A DNA stretch of 64,000 bases from Paratinospora sagittata (GCA_035771175.1 CM069589.1:30448201-30512200); one strand, 5' to 3'. Shown: positions 32,276-44,974, counted from the stretch's first letter. A program made the numbers and translations. The notes: generated by a model not told the origin, from the sequence alone.

Positions 32276-33246
32276 CTCACATGATTTCAATCTAGAAATA
32301 ATTAAGTGAACTACATTTACTTTTCCTGGTTGTTTCAGTCTAGAAATACACAAGCATTACAATACAATAATGTTGGTTCTATCTGAGTAGAACAATTCAC
32401 AATTAAGCTCAGTACATAACATTATAAAGATATGAAATATGAATATGTAATGCTAAGATGAAATACGCTTACAGTCCTTTACCTTTTAATGTTCGGTATT
32501 GCTCAAGTGCAGTTTCGAAAAGCATGAATGATGTGATATGAAAATCAGTGCTTCTTCGAAAATAATATGATACCAATAAACATCGACTTGAAAATTGAAG
32601 GACCAGTGTAAATCATAAACACAGAAGGTTTTCAAAATAAATATAAAAAATTAGTATGAACACTTCTAGTTCGATGTTCAGTAGTTAACACAACTACTGA
32701 TATAGTTCAATACAGTACTTAAGATATGAAATCAAGTACAAATGTATTTCTCATGAACTATAATTCAAATTCTATCTTCAACAAGAATGATACCAAGTAT
32801 GAATCGGTGCTAAGAATTTGAGTAGATACCAGATCAAATAGATTTTCAGAGATAGAATATAATTAAAGCTCAATGTAAAAATACTTTGAAAGTTTAGATA
32901 CTAAAATACATTTTGACACAGACTAACTTTCAAAAAGTAATGGCACAATACAAAATGATTGGCAAGTTGTTTGATCCTAAGTGTTGGTATTTATAGACTT
33001 AGTGGGACATAGCCGTTAGACATTTGAAGTTTAAATAATATGAACGTTCACACACAACAATTACAATGTTATATGAAAATGGCAACTGCAATTCTCACTA
33101 ACATTCTGGTTCTTTTCAGATTTCATGATAAAAGAAAAATTTAGAAAAACTTAATTCATGTATCAGAGAAGATCTTTGATATCTCTAAAAAGAACTCTAT
33201 GCAAAGGTCCATTCTGAAAAAGTGGACTTAGAACAATGAAAATTGT

Positions 33247-33925
33247 TGAATTAGTGTCCTGATTCCGTAATCAGTGTCCTGATGCACAATATCAACTTTG
33301 TCATTTTGTTCCTTGAGGGCGCTCATTACGTATAAGCGTCCTGCAGAACACTTAAGTGAGGGCACTACTAACTTGTAAGTCCTGACTTACTTTGATACTT
33401 TAAACGACTTAACCCTGAGGGCGCTAACGTATAGTTAGCGTCCTGCTATGTTTTAAAAGCAATTAAGTGCATGAGGGCGCTACTTTCCGAGTAAGCGTCC
33501 TACCTTTCAGAACATAAAACAAAACATGAGGGCGCTACAACTCTGTAAGCGTCCTACTACATATTTAAAACATTTGAAGCCAAACACAAGCACGTTGAAG
33601 GACAATCCGCGTCCTGAAAGTTATTAAGTTGATTCCCAAAGGTGAGGGCGCACCTATCCAGATAGCGTTTTGATAGTTTAATCAACTTAAAACTATCGGA
33701 GTCCTCAAAGATATATTCTTTGATGACTTAAGAAATCTATCAATGAGCTGATGTTGAGTCAGTGTCCTGATAACTACAGGGTTTGACTAATGAAGGTGGC
33801 CGTTACTATACAAGTAAGTGTCCAAATAAATCAGTTCAATTCAACCTTGAATGTTATCAGCGTCCTAATGAACTAACAACATCCTGATTTATCATGTTCA
33901 GGAGAGCGCTGCTATCTCATTAGCA
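33247..33925 (-). repeat. GCGC palindrome array of the Sire-D LTR
   Basis: About a dozen GAGGGCGCT / AGCGTCCT half-site pairs over 680 bp. The sister array in the other LTR is at about 35600-36285. The motif is shared with Sire-C although the rest of the LTRs differ widely. Confidence 0.75.
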
Positions 33926-34398
33926 TCCTAAAAGACTTTTTAAAAACAATAAGTGGTTTGTGCATGGTTTTGGGAAACGTTTGAGCAATAACGATTAGAG
34001 AAAGATATACCTTAAATACTTTGTGTATTTCTCATAATTGTTAAATCCAACTCTTTATTATGAGATCTTCGATGTTAACTTCGAGCTGACTTGAATGTCT
34101 TGAACGTTGATCAAAAGGTGAAGACTTGATGCTTGATCGAGTCGTTCGAGTGAAGTGATCTTGAAATCAGGATGTGAACGTTGAAGTCCATTTGATTGAA
34201 ACAAACTTGACCGTTGGATGTGATCTTGAGTTCCGTGATTGAGTCGTTCCTTAGATTTTTTCATTTCCTTCGGTGCTGAGATAAGTTCTTGATAAATGCA
34301 CGTTTAGCACCGAAAAGTACTTTGTTTGTAATCATCAAAATATACTTTATCATAGTTTATTTAGGGACGAGCTAGGTGATGAACTGCATAGGTTAACA

Positions 34399-35370
34399 AT
34401 CTCCCCCTTTTTTATGATGACAAACAAATCGAAAAAGTAGACCCTTAAGCAAAAAGATTAATGTAAATTTCTTTTCCTCTTATTTTTCTTCCTATCTTAT
34501 TTTTCTTCTCCCCCCTTTGATATCATCAAAAAGTGAAGAAAAGAGACTAAGATCTCCTCTTGTGACGTAGCAGAGTAGCAAAGCTCTGCCTTTCATGGAG
34601 ACTCCCCCTTATTTTGTGCATTCACCCTCAAGATGATTTATGACAACGTGTCATAGTTAGGTACGTGAGAATGCGTAAGGTCTACCATACTGGTAGTCAT
34701 GTGAGAAACAAATCTTATTTTTAAGCACATAGAGAAATAATTTGACCAAGTCATAGGCTAAAATATTTACAATAATAGCGAAGCCGAGAATCGTAGTCAT
34801 AGTGAATGAGAAAGAATTGCCGAAAGATGAATTCATAGAGAATTTTTAATCGTGGACAATTATTCTCCATAGTGTTAGGCATAAATATAAGTTTGAAAAA
34901 TAGTCCAAACACAAAATATGCATTAAGATTTGTAAATAAACAAGCACAACATACTTACAGTATAGGCAAAATGATTTAAGATTAAGCAAGGCCTAGCTAT
35001 TATGATTCTAACAAGATGTAAAGTGTATAGTTTGAAGAAAATGGCATCTATTAGATATCAAAAATCACAGTCGATTGATGTATACAAAATATAATATTAA
35101 AGAGCAACATCAATGGCATGTGAAATGGAAAATTATAAACTTTCCATAGTTTAGACATGTGAAGATATATATGATGAATATCAAAGTCTAAACTTGCTGA
35201 ATATATGCTAAATTTCATAGAAATCATTCAAGCAACAACATAGATGCATTTTCCAATTCTAGGCAAGTAATTTTAATTAAAGCATGGTCTAGAATGTTTG
35301 ATACAATGATTCTAATGAGAAAGCATTTGAAAGGGTATGTACTCATTAGAAATCAAATATCCATGAAGTT
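34399..35370 (-). other. Remaining Sire-D interior with three polypurine tracts
   Basis: Pyrimidine runs at 34401 (CTCCCCCTTTTTT), about 34509 (TTCTCCCCCCTTTG) and about 34610 (GACTCCCCCTTA) are polypurine tracts in sense. No coding region. The deletion junction to the truncated LTR lies near 35371. Confidence 0.75.
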
Positions 35371-36877
35371 CAAATAATATGAACGTTTACACACAACGGC
35401 TAGAATGTTATATGAAAATGACAACTGCAATTTTCACTAACATTCTGGTTATTTTCAGATTTCATGGTAAAGGAAAGATTTAGAAAAACTTAATTCATGT
35501 ATCAGAAAAGATCTTTGCTAAGTCTGAAAATGACTCTGTGCAAAGGTCCATTCTGAAAAAGTAGACTGATGCAGTGTACTTATTAGAACAGTGACGATTG
35601 TTGAATTAGCGTCCTGATTCTGTAATCAATGTCCTGACGCACAATATCAACTTTGTCATTTTGTTCCTTGAAGGCGCTCATTACGTATAAGCGTCCTACA
35701 AAACACTTAAGTGAGGGCACTACTAACTTATAAGCTTCCTGACTTACTTTGATACTTTAAACGACTTAACCCAGAGGGCGCTAATGCAAAGTTATCGTCC
35801 TGCTATGTTTTAAAAACAATTAAGTGCATGAGGGCGCTACTTTCCAAGTAAGCGTCCTACCTTTTAAAACATAAAGCAAAGCATGAGGGTGCTACAACTC
35901 TGTAAGCGTCATACTACATATTTAAAACATTTAAAGCCAAACACAAGCACGCTAAAGGACAATCAGCGTCCTAAAAGTTACTAAGTTGATTCTCAAAGGT
36001 GAGGGTGCTCCTATCCAGGTAGCGTCCTGATAGTTTAATCAACTTACAACTTACATCGTCCTCAAAGATATATTCTTTGAAAAACTTAAGAAATCTTTCA
36101 GTGAGTTGATGCAAAGTCAGCGTCCTGATAACTTCAGAGGTTCACTAATGAAGGAGACTGCTACTATGCTAGTAAGCGTACTAATAAATCAGTTTAATTC
36201 AACCTTGAACGTTATCAGCGTCCTAATGAACTATCAGCTTCATGACTTATCAAAAATTGCAGAGCGTTGCTATCTCATTAGCGTCCTAAAAGACTCTTTA
36301 AAAACAGTTTTGACTAGCAATTAAATAATTGATAAATGTAAATAAAAACTTGGTAAATTTTAAATTAAATATATAAAATTAAATCATTTGAAATACCGTA
36401 AAATGTATGATCAAAACATGCAAGTATGCAAGTGGTTTGTGCATGGTTTTGGAAAACGTTTGAGCAATAACGATTAGAGAAAGATATACCTTAAATACTT
36501 TGTGTATTTCCCATAATCATTAAATCCAACTTTTCATTATGAGATCTTCGATGTTAACTTCGAGTTGAGTTGAAAGTCTTGAACGTTGATCGAAAGATGA
36601 AGACTTGAAGCTTGGCCGAATCGTTCGAGTGAAGTGCTCTTGAAATCAGGATGTGAACGTTGAAGTCCTTTTTATTGAAACAAACTTGACCGTTGGATGT
36701 GATCTTGAGTTCTTTGATCGAGTCGTTCCTTAGCTTTTTGCATTTCCTTCGGTGCTGAGATAAGCTCTTGATAAACGCATGTTGAACCCCAAAAAGTACT
36801 TTGTTTGTGATCATCAAAATATACTTTATCACAGTATATTTAGGGACGAGCTAGGTGATGAACTGTATAGGTTAACA
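35371..36877 (-). mobile_element. 5' LTR of Sire-D, truncated
   Basis: Collinear with 33020-34398 of the other LTR, ending in the same GGTTAACA. The part carrying the hairpin array, leader and primer site is deleted. It keeps about 125 bp (36305-36425) that the other copy has lost. Confidence 0.9.
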
Positions 36878-37937
36878 CACATTCTAGTAGAGAAAACACT
36901 GATATTTTTGTCTAAGGCATGGAGGAACGCATTCCATGCTAGGGAAAAAATGTCTATAATTCTCGAGTCTTGAGGAACGCGTTCCAGACATAAGGAACAC
37001 GTTCCAGCAGACCTGACAAAATACGATTCTGTATCGGGTCTTGAGGATAGCTTTCCAGCAAAGAGGAACACGTTCCTTAAAGTGAAGAAAAAGTCTTCAC
37101 TTCCCTCGTGGAATGCACTCCTCGATTGGAACGCACTCCACCTGCGCACTTTTAATTTTTGCAATTTATCGAGTTTTAATCACGAGCATTCGATTAAGGC
37201 CATTAATTTTTATTAATACATGTTTAATACATTTAATCTTGTCGTCCACTTTAGGTTAAGCTTAATTAATATATAAGTTATCATTAAAAACCCTACCAAG
37301 TACAACTTTTCATTATTACTCTGCAAGAACATTACTACAATTGTGTGAGAGAGAAAAGATTTGTCAACACTTGGAGAACCAGTGACCAAAAATAGTTTTC
37401 CTGGGATTTTTCAAAGCATCAATCTTTGCAAAAGTTGATTACGATCACGCACTAATTTACATATCTCATTTTTTATCATTTTAAGGTGAATTGATTCCAT
37501 ACTACTTTCAGTTGCACTTCACTTTCATTCTTGTGGTTGAGAAATCTAGGAAGGAATCAAAAGCTTTGTAAGTTTTATTTTTCGATGTTTGTTCGATAAG
37601 GAACAACTTCCTTTTGGTCATTTGATGTATTATTGAAGCTAGCTTGTTAGCTAGTTGGAAAGATTCCCTAACTGGGAATCGGTGTTTGTATTAATATTGA
37701 ATCCGCACTCGTGAAGTAGGATTGGTATAGTAAATTTAGGAAATCTTGATCGGGGAGAACAAGTAATGGAGGTATGCTTATTGGGAAGCCGAACCACTCT
37801 AAATCTCGTGTGCATTGTGTTTTTTATTGTTTTATTTAATTTCCTACGATATATTTTGCATTGATTAGTTTTATTTGAGAAAGGTCCTGAAAAATCCGTC
37901 AACACTCAGTTCACCCCCTTCTTGGGTCTCTATCAAG

Positions 37938-37949
37938 TGGTATCAGAGC
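37938..37949 (+). promoter_or_regulatory. Primer-binding site (initiator tRNA-Met), Sire-A2
   Basis: TGGTATCAGAGC, a perfect match to the complement of plant initiator tRNA-Met, two bases after the LTR. Confidence 0.95.
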
Positions 37950-37988
37950 GGGTTTTTCACACAAAAGTCTAACAAATCTTTTGAGATT

Positions 37989-39600
37989 ATGGCAGGAAAT
38001 GACATGATTAGAACAGTCTTCAAGGAAGGAAAGTCCACTCACCCACCACCACTATTCGAAGGAGAAAACTATCTCTACTAGAAAACACGCATGTGTTTCT
38101 ATATGAGAGCGCAAGACATGGAAATGTGGGAGATTGGGATGGATGGGTACCAACCTCCTACCAAGATTGAAGATTGTAAAATAATTGCTAAGACGAGACA
38201 AGGGTGGTCACCCTATGAGAAGAAAAGAGAGCAAATGAATGACCAAGTGATAAACATATTGTTTTGTAGTTTATCAACGAACGAGTTCAACCAAGTGAGT
38301 TGAACCACTACAGCCAAAGAAATTTGGGACAAATTAGAGGTTACCCATGAAGGCACCAAACAAGTGAAAGAAACTAAGTTGCGTATGCTTGAGGAGGCAT
38401 ATGAGACCTTTAATATGAAATAGGGTGAAGATTTAACTAGAGCAATTACCCGATTCAACAAGATTATCAATGAAATAAAGAATCTCGGTGAAAGCTACCC
38501 TTAAGCCAAAAAAGTAGATAAATTCCTAAGAAGGTTGCCTAAGTAATGGAATCCAAAGGTGGCAGCCATAAAAGTGGATAAAAATCTGGGAGAATACACC
38601 TTTGCTGAATTGTGTGGATCATTGATGATACATGAAATGAAGCTTAGGGATAGAGATAAAATTTCAACTAAGGAGGAATGCAAAATAAAGAAAGACCTAG
38701 CTCTAAATGCTTCCCATGAGACTCTAGAGGAATTATCCATCGATGAGGATACGGATGATGAAGTGGCTATGTTGTCCAAGAGACTTAGCCAAATTGTGAG
38801 AAAAAAAAATCGAGTTTAGCTCTAAATTCAACAAAAGGAAGAAGTTTGGTGCAAAACCAAGCGAACTGATATGTTTCGGATGCAACAAACGAGGACATGT
38901 TAAGAGTGAGGGCCCAAACAAGAAAAGGAACACCTTCAATAGAAAAAGAAAAGAAAACAAGGTTCTCAAGGCAACATGGGATGACTCTTCCTCAAGCAAG
39001 AATGAGTCAGAATCTGGTGATGAGAAAACAATACTGTGTTTGATGGAAAACGCAAAGGTAAAATTTTTTAACTTTGAAAACTTTGATGATTTTGATGATT
39101 TAGTTAATGCTAATGATTTTGATCTTGTGAAATGTAAACTAGACAGGGAAATAAAAATAAATAAAAATCTCAAACAGGCTTTGATAACAACATTAGAAGA
39201 AATTGAGTCATACCTTGAGACAAATGGTGCACTTCAAGTGAACCTAGAAAATCTTAGTGAGGAAAGAAACACACTCAAAAAGAATGTGGAAGATCCAAAC
39301 TTCATAGTGACCAAGTTCACTAATGGACAGAAGATGTTTGACATGATGTTGAGTTCACAGCGGTGTGCATTCAACAGGGCCAGTTTAAGATACAATGTAG
39401 GGTCTAAACAAAAAACCTATGATCACTTGCTGACCAAAAAACTTATTTTCCATCATTGCAATAGGAAAGGCCATACTGTTGTGAGATGTCCTGTTAGAAC
39501 TAAGAAAAAGGGTAAGTTAGCATGGAGTGAAAAGTCTGTCTTGAATGATGGTAACCCACAAGGACCCAAAACTGTTTGGGTACCAAAATCAAAGGTTTTT
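37989..39600 (+). pseudogene. gag: Sire-A2 gag with zinc knuckles, broken
   Basis: ATG at 37989 (MAGNDMIRTVFKEGK). The frame runs to 38819 with stops near 38079 (at a Trp codon) and 38301, covering LFEGENYLY, NILFCSLSTNEFNQ, AKEIWDKLEVTHEGT and YTFAELCGSLMIHEM. A run of nine A near 38805 marks a frameshift. Beyond it are a zinc knuckle CFGCNKRGHVKSE whose last Cys is Gly, the acidic KATWDDSSSS tail, a coiled-coil-like region (LKQALITTLEEIESYLE) and a second knuckle CNRKGHTVVRC lacking its first Cys. Length fits Sirevirus Gag. Confidence 0.9.
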
Positions 39601-40806
39601 TAAGTGGTCTAGGATGGCACCAAGCATGATTCATGGTATTTTGATAGCGGGTGCTCAAGGCACATGACCGGTGATAGATCCAAATTTCTAAGCCTTGCCC
39701 GCAAAGATGGAAGAGTTGTTATTTTCAGGAACAACAACAAAGGAAAGATCATCGACATAGGCAAAGTGGGTAACAATTTCTTAACTTTTTCTGATGTTCT
39801 TTTTGTTGATGGCCTGAAGCATAACCTCTTGAGCATAAGCCAATTATGTGACAATGGGTATGTCATCTCGTTTGAAGCAAGTAGATGTGTTGTAAAGCAT
39901 GATGATGGTAACATTGCTTTTGGAGCTTTAAGAAACAAAAATGTGTATGCTATTGATTTTCATGATATTGGTGATCAGAATGTCTCATGTTTGAGTGCTA
40001 TCCAACACAATGATGCATGGTTGTGGCATAAGAGACTAGCTCAAATTGGCATGGATAATATCTCTAGGCTTGTTAAATTTGACCTTGCTCGAGGCATTCC
40101 CAAAGGGGTGTACTTGAAGGATAGAGTATGTGAGCCTTGACAATTGGGCAAACACACAGAATCCTCCTTTAAGAGCAAAAACAAGAACTCTATTTCTAGA
40201 GCGCTAGAACTTATCCACTTGGATTTGCTTGGACCTACATGTACCCATAGCTTAGGTTGAAAATCATATTGTTTTATTATTTTAGATTATTTCACTAGAT
40301 TCACTTGGGTATATTTTCTTACTCATAAGCATGAGGTATTTGATGTGTTTGTGTAATTCTGTTCTCATGTTGCTATTATTTGGAGTGATCTGGATGGGAG
40401 TTTGTTAACAAGAATCTTGAAGATTTTTGTAACAAACCAGGATACACCCATCCCCTTTCAGCTCCCAGAACTCAACAACATAATGGGGTTGTTGAGAGGA
40501 AAAATCGAACCCTTCAAGAGATGTGCAGGACCATGTTATGTCAGTATAACGTGGAAAAATATTTTTGGACTGAAGCCATAAACACTGCTTGTTATATGAT
40601 GAATAGAACCATGATTAGGAAGAAAGTGAATAAAGCACCATATGAATTGTGGAAGGGTAGAAAACCTAGCATTAGTCACTTTAGAGTGTTTGGATGCAAG
40701 CGTTTTATTTTGAAAGATAAATAAGATTTAGACAACTTCGATCCTAAATCTGATATAAGGCATATTTTTAGGATACTCGTCCCATAGCAAAGCTTATAGG
40801 GTGTTC
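39601..40806 (+). pseudogene. pol: Sire-A2 protease-integrase, broken
   Basis: Follows gag in frame after stops at 39601 and 39610. WYFDSGCSRHMTGDRSKF is the protease site. The frame is open from 39664 to 40140 (KHNLLSISQLC, LWHKRLAQIGM, VCEP). Stops and small deletions then break the integrase core (ELIHLDLLGP; a damaged SD region near 40385; a damaged E region near 40490). It recovers as LCQYNVEKYFWTEAINTACYMMNR to 40724 and KAYRV at 40800. Sire-B2 inserted at 40807, so RT and the 3' half are beyond it. Confidence 0.9.
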
Positions 40807-43445
40807 TGTAGATGTAACTACTCTCACCCAATTTAGTTTTGATGATTGCAAATAACATACCTGTGTTATCTAATCTTTTTGAGGTAGTTGTTTCAGTGCT
40901 AACCAGATATATCCAATGGATTCAACTGCATTGTCAAAGCATGTGGAATGAACAACACCTCACAAACATTCAAGAGCTTCGTGGTTGTATTACTTTATTA
41001 GAATCTTAGTGTTGTAGAGTAATTTTTACTTGTTCCAACCACATATGATTTGCATCTTTTTAAAATCATTCATATAGTTTATTATTCTAATGCTTGCACA
41101 TATTTTAGCTTATCAATTATGCCATCACTTAGTCATAATTGTTTCTCATAGATATATTGATTAATGCCTAACATGCATTCATCTTGTCAACTTTGCATGG
41201 TTTTATCGTTTCACGCGTATTATACTTATTGCTTTAAACATTGGTTTAATCGATTGAATCACTCATGTGTTAACTGTGTTAACTATACCTTAATCGTGTC
41301 AAAAATATTTGAAAATATTTTTAAAATCTTAGTTTATGTTTTTGATAGTGTCCTAAACCTATAATAATCAAAAATTGAGTTTCCTTCACTTGTCAGTGAA
41401 GGAACGTGCTCCTATAGTGAGGAACACACTCCTGTGTCATTTTTTGAGACTCATAATTTTTCTGATCAGGAAAAAGGAACGCGCTCCTTAAAAGAGGAAC
41501 GCGCTCATGTTGCCAAAGGCAAAATGGGAACAACCTGAAGAGTCAGTGGTTCTCGTTGAAGTTACCCGTTCCTATGCCCAACGAAAATATTAAGGAACGC
41601 GCTCCTTAATCTGAAATTTTTTAGATTTCAAACCAGAAATGCGCTCTTGTGTTAAGGAACGAATTCTTGTGCCTCTGTGTGGTGTTTATCTTTAAATACC
41701 ACACTTGCTCATTTGAAGAACAACTTTTGCAAAATCAAGAGAACTTGTGTATTTTTCGTCTAAGCCTTTTTATAGGTCAACAACAAGTTCTTGAGTCCTT
41801 TAATCATTTTTTCAAAGTAAAAGTTCAACAACATTTGACTATTTGATCCAATCTTCCGAATAGTTTTCCACATATTTCAAAACCTTGAGAAACTTGGAGA
41901 GTTTCTCTTCTGCAAGTGTTCAAGATAATTCAAGTATTTTCTACAACATCTATTGAGTCTTGGTCCTGATTTCTATCATCCAACTTCACGCGAGAAGAAT
42001 CTTGGAGCTTCAATGTCACACCCTGGGTTGCACAGCGTGCCCCCTACCCAGGTGTGGGCGCACCCCCTCGGGGCGAACACCTAAGCCATTATGGATCCAT
42101 AATATTGTCATATCGCCATGTAGCAACCCAACCGCAGCTGGTCTACATCGAAACGATTATTTGTCTGCTACTAGGAATGCGAAATTAGACTCCTTAAGGG
42201 AGGTCTCGAGTTCGATTCCTAGGGAGGCCCTGCACTATTCATGAATAGTGGCAGACAAATAATCGTTTCGATGTAGACCAGCTGCTGTTGGGTTGCTACA
42301 TGGCGATAAGACAATATTATGGATCAATAATGGCTAGGCGTTCGCCCCGAGGGGGTGCGCCCGCACCTGGGTAGGGGGCACGCTGTGCAACCCAGGGTGT
42401 GACATTCAACCTTCCCAAGCCCCATACATTTCTAATCTAAATTCTTGTGATTTTGGTTTGTGCAAATCAGTTTTGTCCTTAGATTATCATCTTTAAAACT
42501 GATTTTGTATTGTTTGTGTTTTTGAATTCCTATCTTGATCTTCATATAAAAATACCTTGTTTATTGATTTCATAAATAGTTTGAAATATCAATTCATGTG
42601 TTAGTATCATATGATATTGAATCGAAATTTTTGATCATACTTGAGTTGTTTGATTCTTGATGTTAATCACATATTCATTTAGAATCATCAAGTCTTGATC
42701 ATCATGATATACTGATTCTCGATCTTTAAACTTACTGTTATTTAGAATCAATACCTTGATAGTTGTGCATAATCGATTCACTATTTTAGGTTACATATAT
42801 TTGAATCGATTGCATTTGACAAAAACCTATTTCAATACTTTGCATCATTTAGAATCATAGTGGTTGGAATAGTAATTTTTGTCTCATTGAAGATTGTAAG
42901 CTTAAATTGTTGAGAGTGTTTTTGGAACACTTCTCTATAGCTTTGTCATCTTGATGTATTGTTGACTTGGTTAAGTCAACTGTGACTATACCTTATTTGT
43001 ACGACACTTAACCACGCCCGTAAGTTGGTTGCAAGTTGTGGATTTCTAGCCAAGCCCTGGTGTAGGCTAGATTGTGGCTTTCTAACTAAGCCCTTGTGTA
43101 GATTAGTGTTTATGGCTTCCTAACTGAGCCCTCATGTTGGTTAGCTGTGTGGCTTTGTAACCTGGCCTTGGTGTTGGTTAGTGTAAACGGCTTTTAACCA
43201 CGCTCGTAAGTGATTAGCTAATAGTGTATTAAAAATTCCTGATCGTAGTGATTGGGTAGTGGACGTAGGTTCAATGGGAACTGAACCACTCCAAATTCTC
43301 TGTGTTCACTTATTTTCCTGCATTTGTTTATTTGGATTGTTACCTACTGCACACTTTAATTATTTAATTTCAATATCCAAAAGGTAACGCGGAAATCTGC
43401 CAAGTCCAATTCACCCCCCTCTTGAACTATAATACTGGGCCAACA
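40807..43445 (+). mobile_element. 5' LTR of Sire-B2 with a fold-back insertion
   Basis: TGTAGATGTAACTACTC...GGGCCAACA, 2639 bp; about 2240 bp without the fold-back element at 42014-42404. Collinear with the solo LTR at 15749. Palindromes at about 41396-41670, degraded TATA near 41690, tandem hairpins at 43010-43216, and H3 at 43256-43290. The insertion site in Sire-A2 is the same integrase-RT linker hit by Sire-C in Sire-A1. Confidence 0.93.
42014..42404. mobile_element. Fold-back element with LTR-like ends and B-box-like core
   Basis: 391 bp, bounded by TGTCACACCCTGGG and its reverse complement and flanked by the direct repeat TTCAA (42009-42013 and 42405-42409). The arms 42014-42168 and 42251-42404 are inverted repeats with about five substitutions and one indel in 155 bp (about 96%). 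The 82 nt centre holds AGTTCGATTCC (42209-42219), one base from the pol III B-box consensus, and an 18 bp perfect palindrome CACTATTC/GAATAGTG (42233-42250). There is no coding capacity. TG...CA ends with 5 bp duplications suggest retroviral-type integrase, while the long inverted repeat suggests a MITE. Class unresolved. Confidence 0.85.
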
Positions 43446-43447
43446 AG

Positions 43448-43459
43448 TAGTACCAGAAC
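43448..43459 (+). promoter_or_regulatory. Decayed primer-binding site, Sire-B2
   Basis: TAGTACCAGAAC, three transitions from TGGTATCAGAGC, at the expected place two bases after the LTR. The copy probably could not prime reverse transcription now. Confidence 0.8.
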
Positions 43460-43503
43460 GGGTTTTTTGCACTCAAAGTTATCTAACAATTTCTTTGAGA
43501 AAA

Positions 43504-44974
43504 TGATAGGAAATAGTTCTAACAGTTCTTTTAGGGCTACACAAGATGAAGGAAACTCTGTGAATTGCCTTCCACTACTTGCACTGGAAAACAAGGATGA
43601 GATACTTCATGAGGTAGCATGACTCTGATATTTGGGACACTATCAAAAATGGTTATTTTGCTCCCACAAAGATCGAAAATGGAGTACTTATGCTAAAGGA
43701 AAATAATGAGTTGCTACCTGGAGAAAAGAAGCTAGAGTAACTGAATGATAAAACCATAAACTTGTTTTTTTGCAGTCTCTCCATCAATGAGTTTAATAGA
43801 GTTAGTGCATGCAACACTGCCAAAGAGATTTGGGATAAATTGGAACTATATCGTGAAGGTACAAAGCAAGTAAATGAGACAAAGCTAAGAATGTTGGAGG
43901 AATCATATGAAACCTTCAAAATCAGTGAGAATGAAGACATCTCTGATGCGATAACACCCTTCACCAAAATCATAAATAAGATGAAAAATCTAGGTGAGGT
44001 GTTACCACAGGCAAAGACAGTTGGGAAACTCCTTAAGGGATTACCAAAAGAGTGGGACCCTAAAGTCACGACAATTGAGAAAGCCAAAAACCTCGGTGGC
44101 TACACCTTTGATGAGTTGTGTGGACCTCTGATGGTTAATCAAATGAAATTGAACAACCGATTCAAGAGTGAATCAAATGATGACCACAAGGCGAAGAAGG
44201 ACTTAGCTCTGAACGTGAATGACTCAAGTGACTCCTCTTCTAGTGATGAAAACACGGACGACAAGGTTGCTATGCTGACAAAAAGGCTAAGTTACTTAAG
44301 AAGAAAGGGAAAAGGAGGATATAGTTCAAAGTACTTCAAGGGAAAGAAAAACGACACCAAATCAAATGAGATTACATGCTACGAATGTAATAAGCTGAAA
44401 CACATGAGAAAGGACTGCCCAAACAGAAAGAAGAAGTACTCTGATTCTAGAAGAAAGGTAAAAAAAGTCTTGAAGGCCACGTGGGATGATACAAGTTCGA
44501 GCAAGAGCAACTCAGATTCTAGCAATGAAAATGTTGTACCGTGCCTCATGGCAAGTACGGAGGTAAAAGACTCAACCTTTCTTGTTCTTGATGACTGTTT
44601 TGATTCTAATGATGAAATGATATTGAATGTTTGAGACTTAAGCTTTCTAGGAAAATTAAAAAGAACTCAAAACTCAAAAGTAGCTTAAGAGAAGCCTTAG
44701 TAGAAATAGAATCACAATAGGATGCTTTGGATACTCTCCAAATTGATTATGAAATAGTTAGAAAGGAGAGAGATATACTCTAAAAGAGTGTAGATGACCT
44801 AACCAGTGTGGTACAGAAGTTTAAAAATGGTCAAAAACTGTTTGATATGATGCTCGGAGCACAAAGGTGAGCTTTTAACGAGGCTAGGTTAGGATATACA
44901 GAAGGGTCACAACAAAAATCATATAACTATTTGTTGACCAAGAGACCTACTTGCAACTATTGCAATAGCCAAGG
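43504..44974 (+). pseudogene. gag: Sire-B2 gag, mostly open
   Basis: Starts at ATG 43504 (MIGNSSNSSFRATQDEGNS), with shifts and stops up to 43740. A 290-codon open stretch (43762-44634) covers the UBN2-like region (FFCSLSINEFNRV, AKEIWDKLELY, LLKGLPKEWDPKV), a complete CX2CX4HX4C zinc knuckle (CYECNKLKHMRKDC), a basic patch and an acidic Ser-rich tail (KATWDDTSSS). A TGA at 44632 and a later TAG break the coiled-coil part. It is cut at 44975 by Athila-a and resumes at 54874. Confidence 0.9.

Larger units (their letters stand above)
31710..34398 (-). mobile_element. 3' LTR of Sire-D
   Basis: 2689 bp. In sense order: palindrome array (33925-33247), a TATAAATA-like box near 32990, a tandem hairpin array (32275-31929) and the H2/H3 leader hairpins (31906-31862). 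Relative to the other copy it lacks about 125 bp near 33950. Confidence 0.92.
31710..36877 (-). mobile_element. Sire-D: internally deleted Sirevirus-type element
   Basis: TGTTGGTCCACC...GGTTAACA with flanks CACAC/CACAT (4 of 5). The left LTR is complete. The right LTR (sense 5') keeps only its upstream part, because one deletion removed its first ~1300 bp (plus coordinates), the primer site, gag and most of the interior. About 970 bp of non-coding interior with polypurine tracts remains. It inserted into the Sire-A2 LTR. Confidence 0.9.
21796..37935 (+). mobile_element. 5' LTR of Sire-A2, split by two elements
   Basis: The LTR consists of 21796-22018 (starts TGTTGCCTTGATGGCC), 31229-31709 and 36878-37935 (ends CTTGGGTCTCTATCA). 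Removing the nested elements leaves about 1750 bp collinear with the Sire-A1 LTR at 7801-9606. A primer site follows two bases after the end. Palindromes at 31496-31530 and 36910-37140 include a perfect GGAACGCGTTCC near 36973. U5 hairpins: H1 at 37700-37723 (AATCC/GGATT) and H3 at 37763-37798. Confidence 0.93.

Noticed and set aside
38800..38820. Programmed frameshift at the nine-A run in Sire-A2 gag
   Set aside because: The equivalent Sire-B2 gag is continuous here, so a slippage mutation is the simpler explanation.
42185..42250. A tRNA or SINE gene suggested by the B-box-like word in the fold-back element
   Set aside because: No A-box at proper spacing, no T-arm pairing around the B-box and no cloverleaf. 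Only the B-box-like word is supported.
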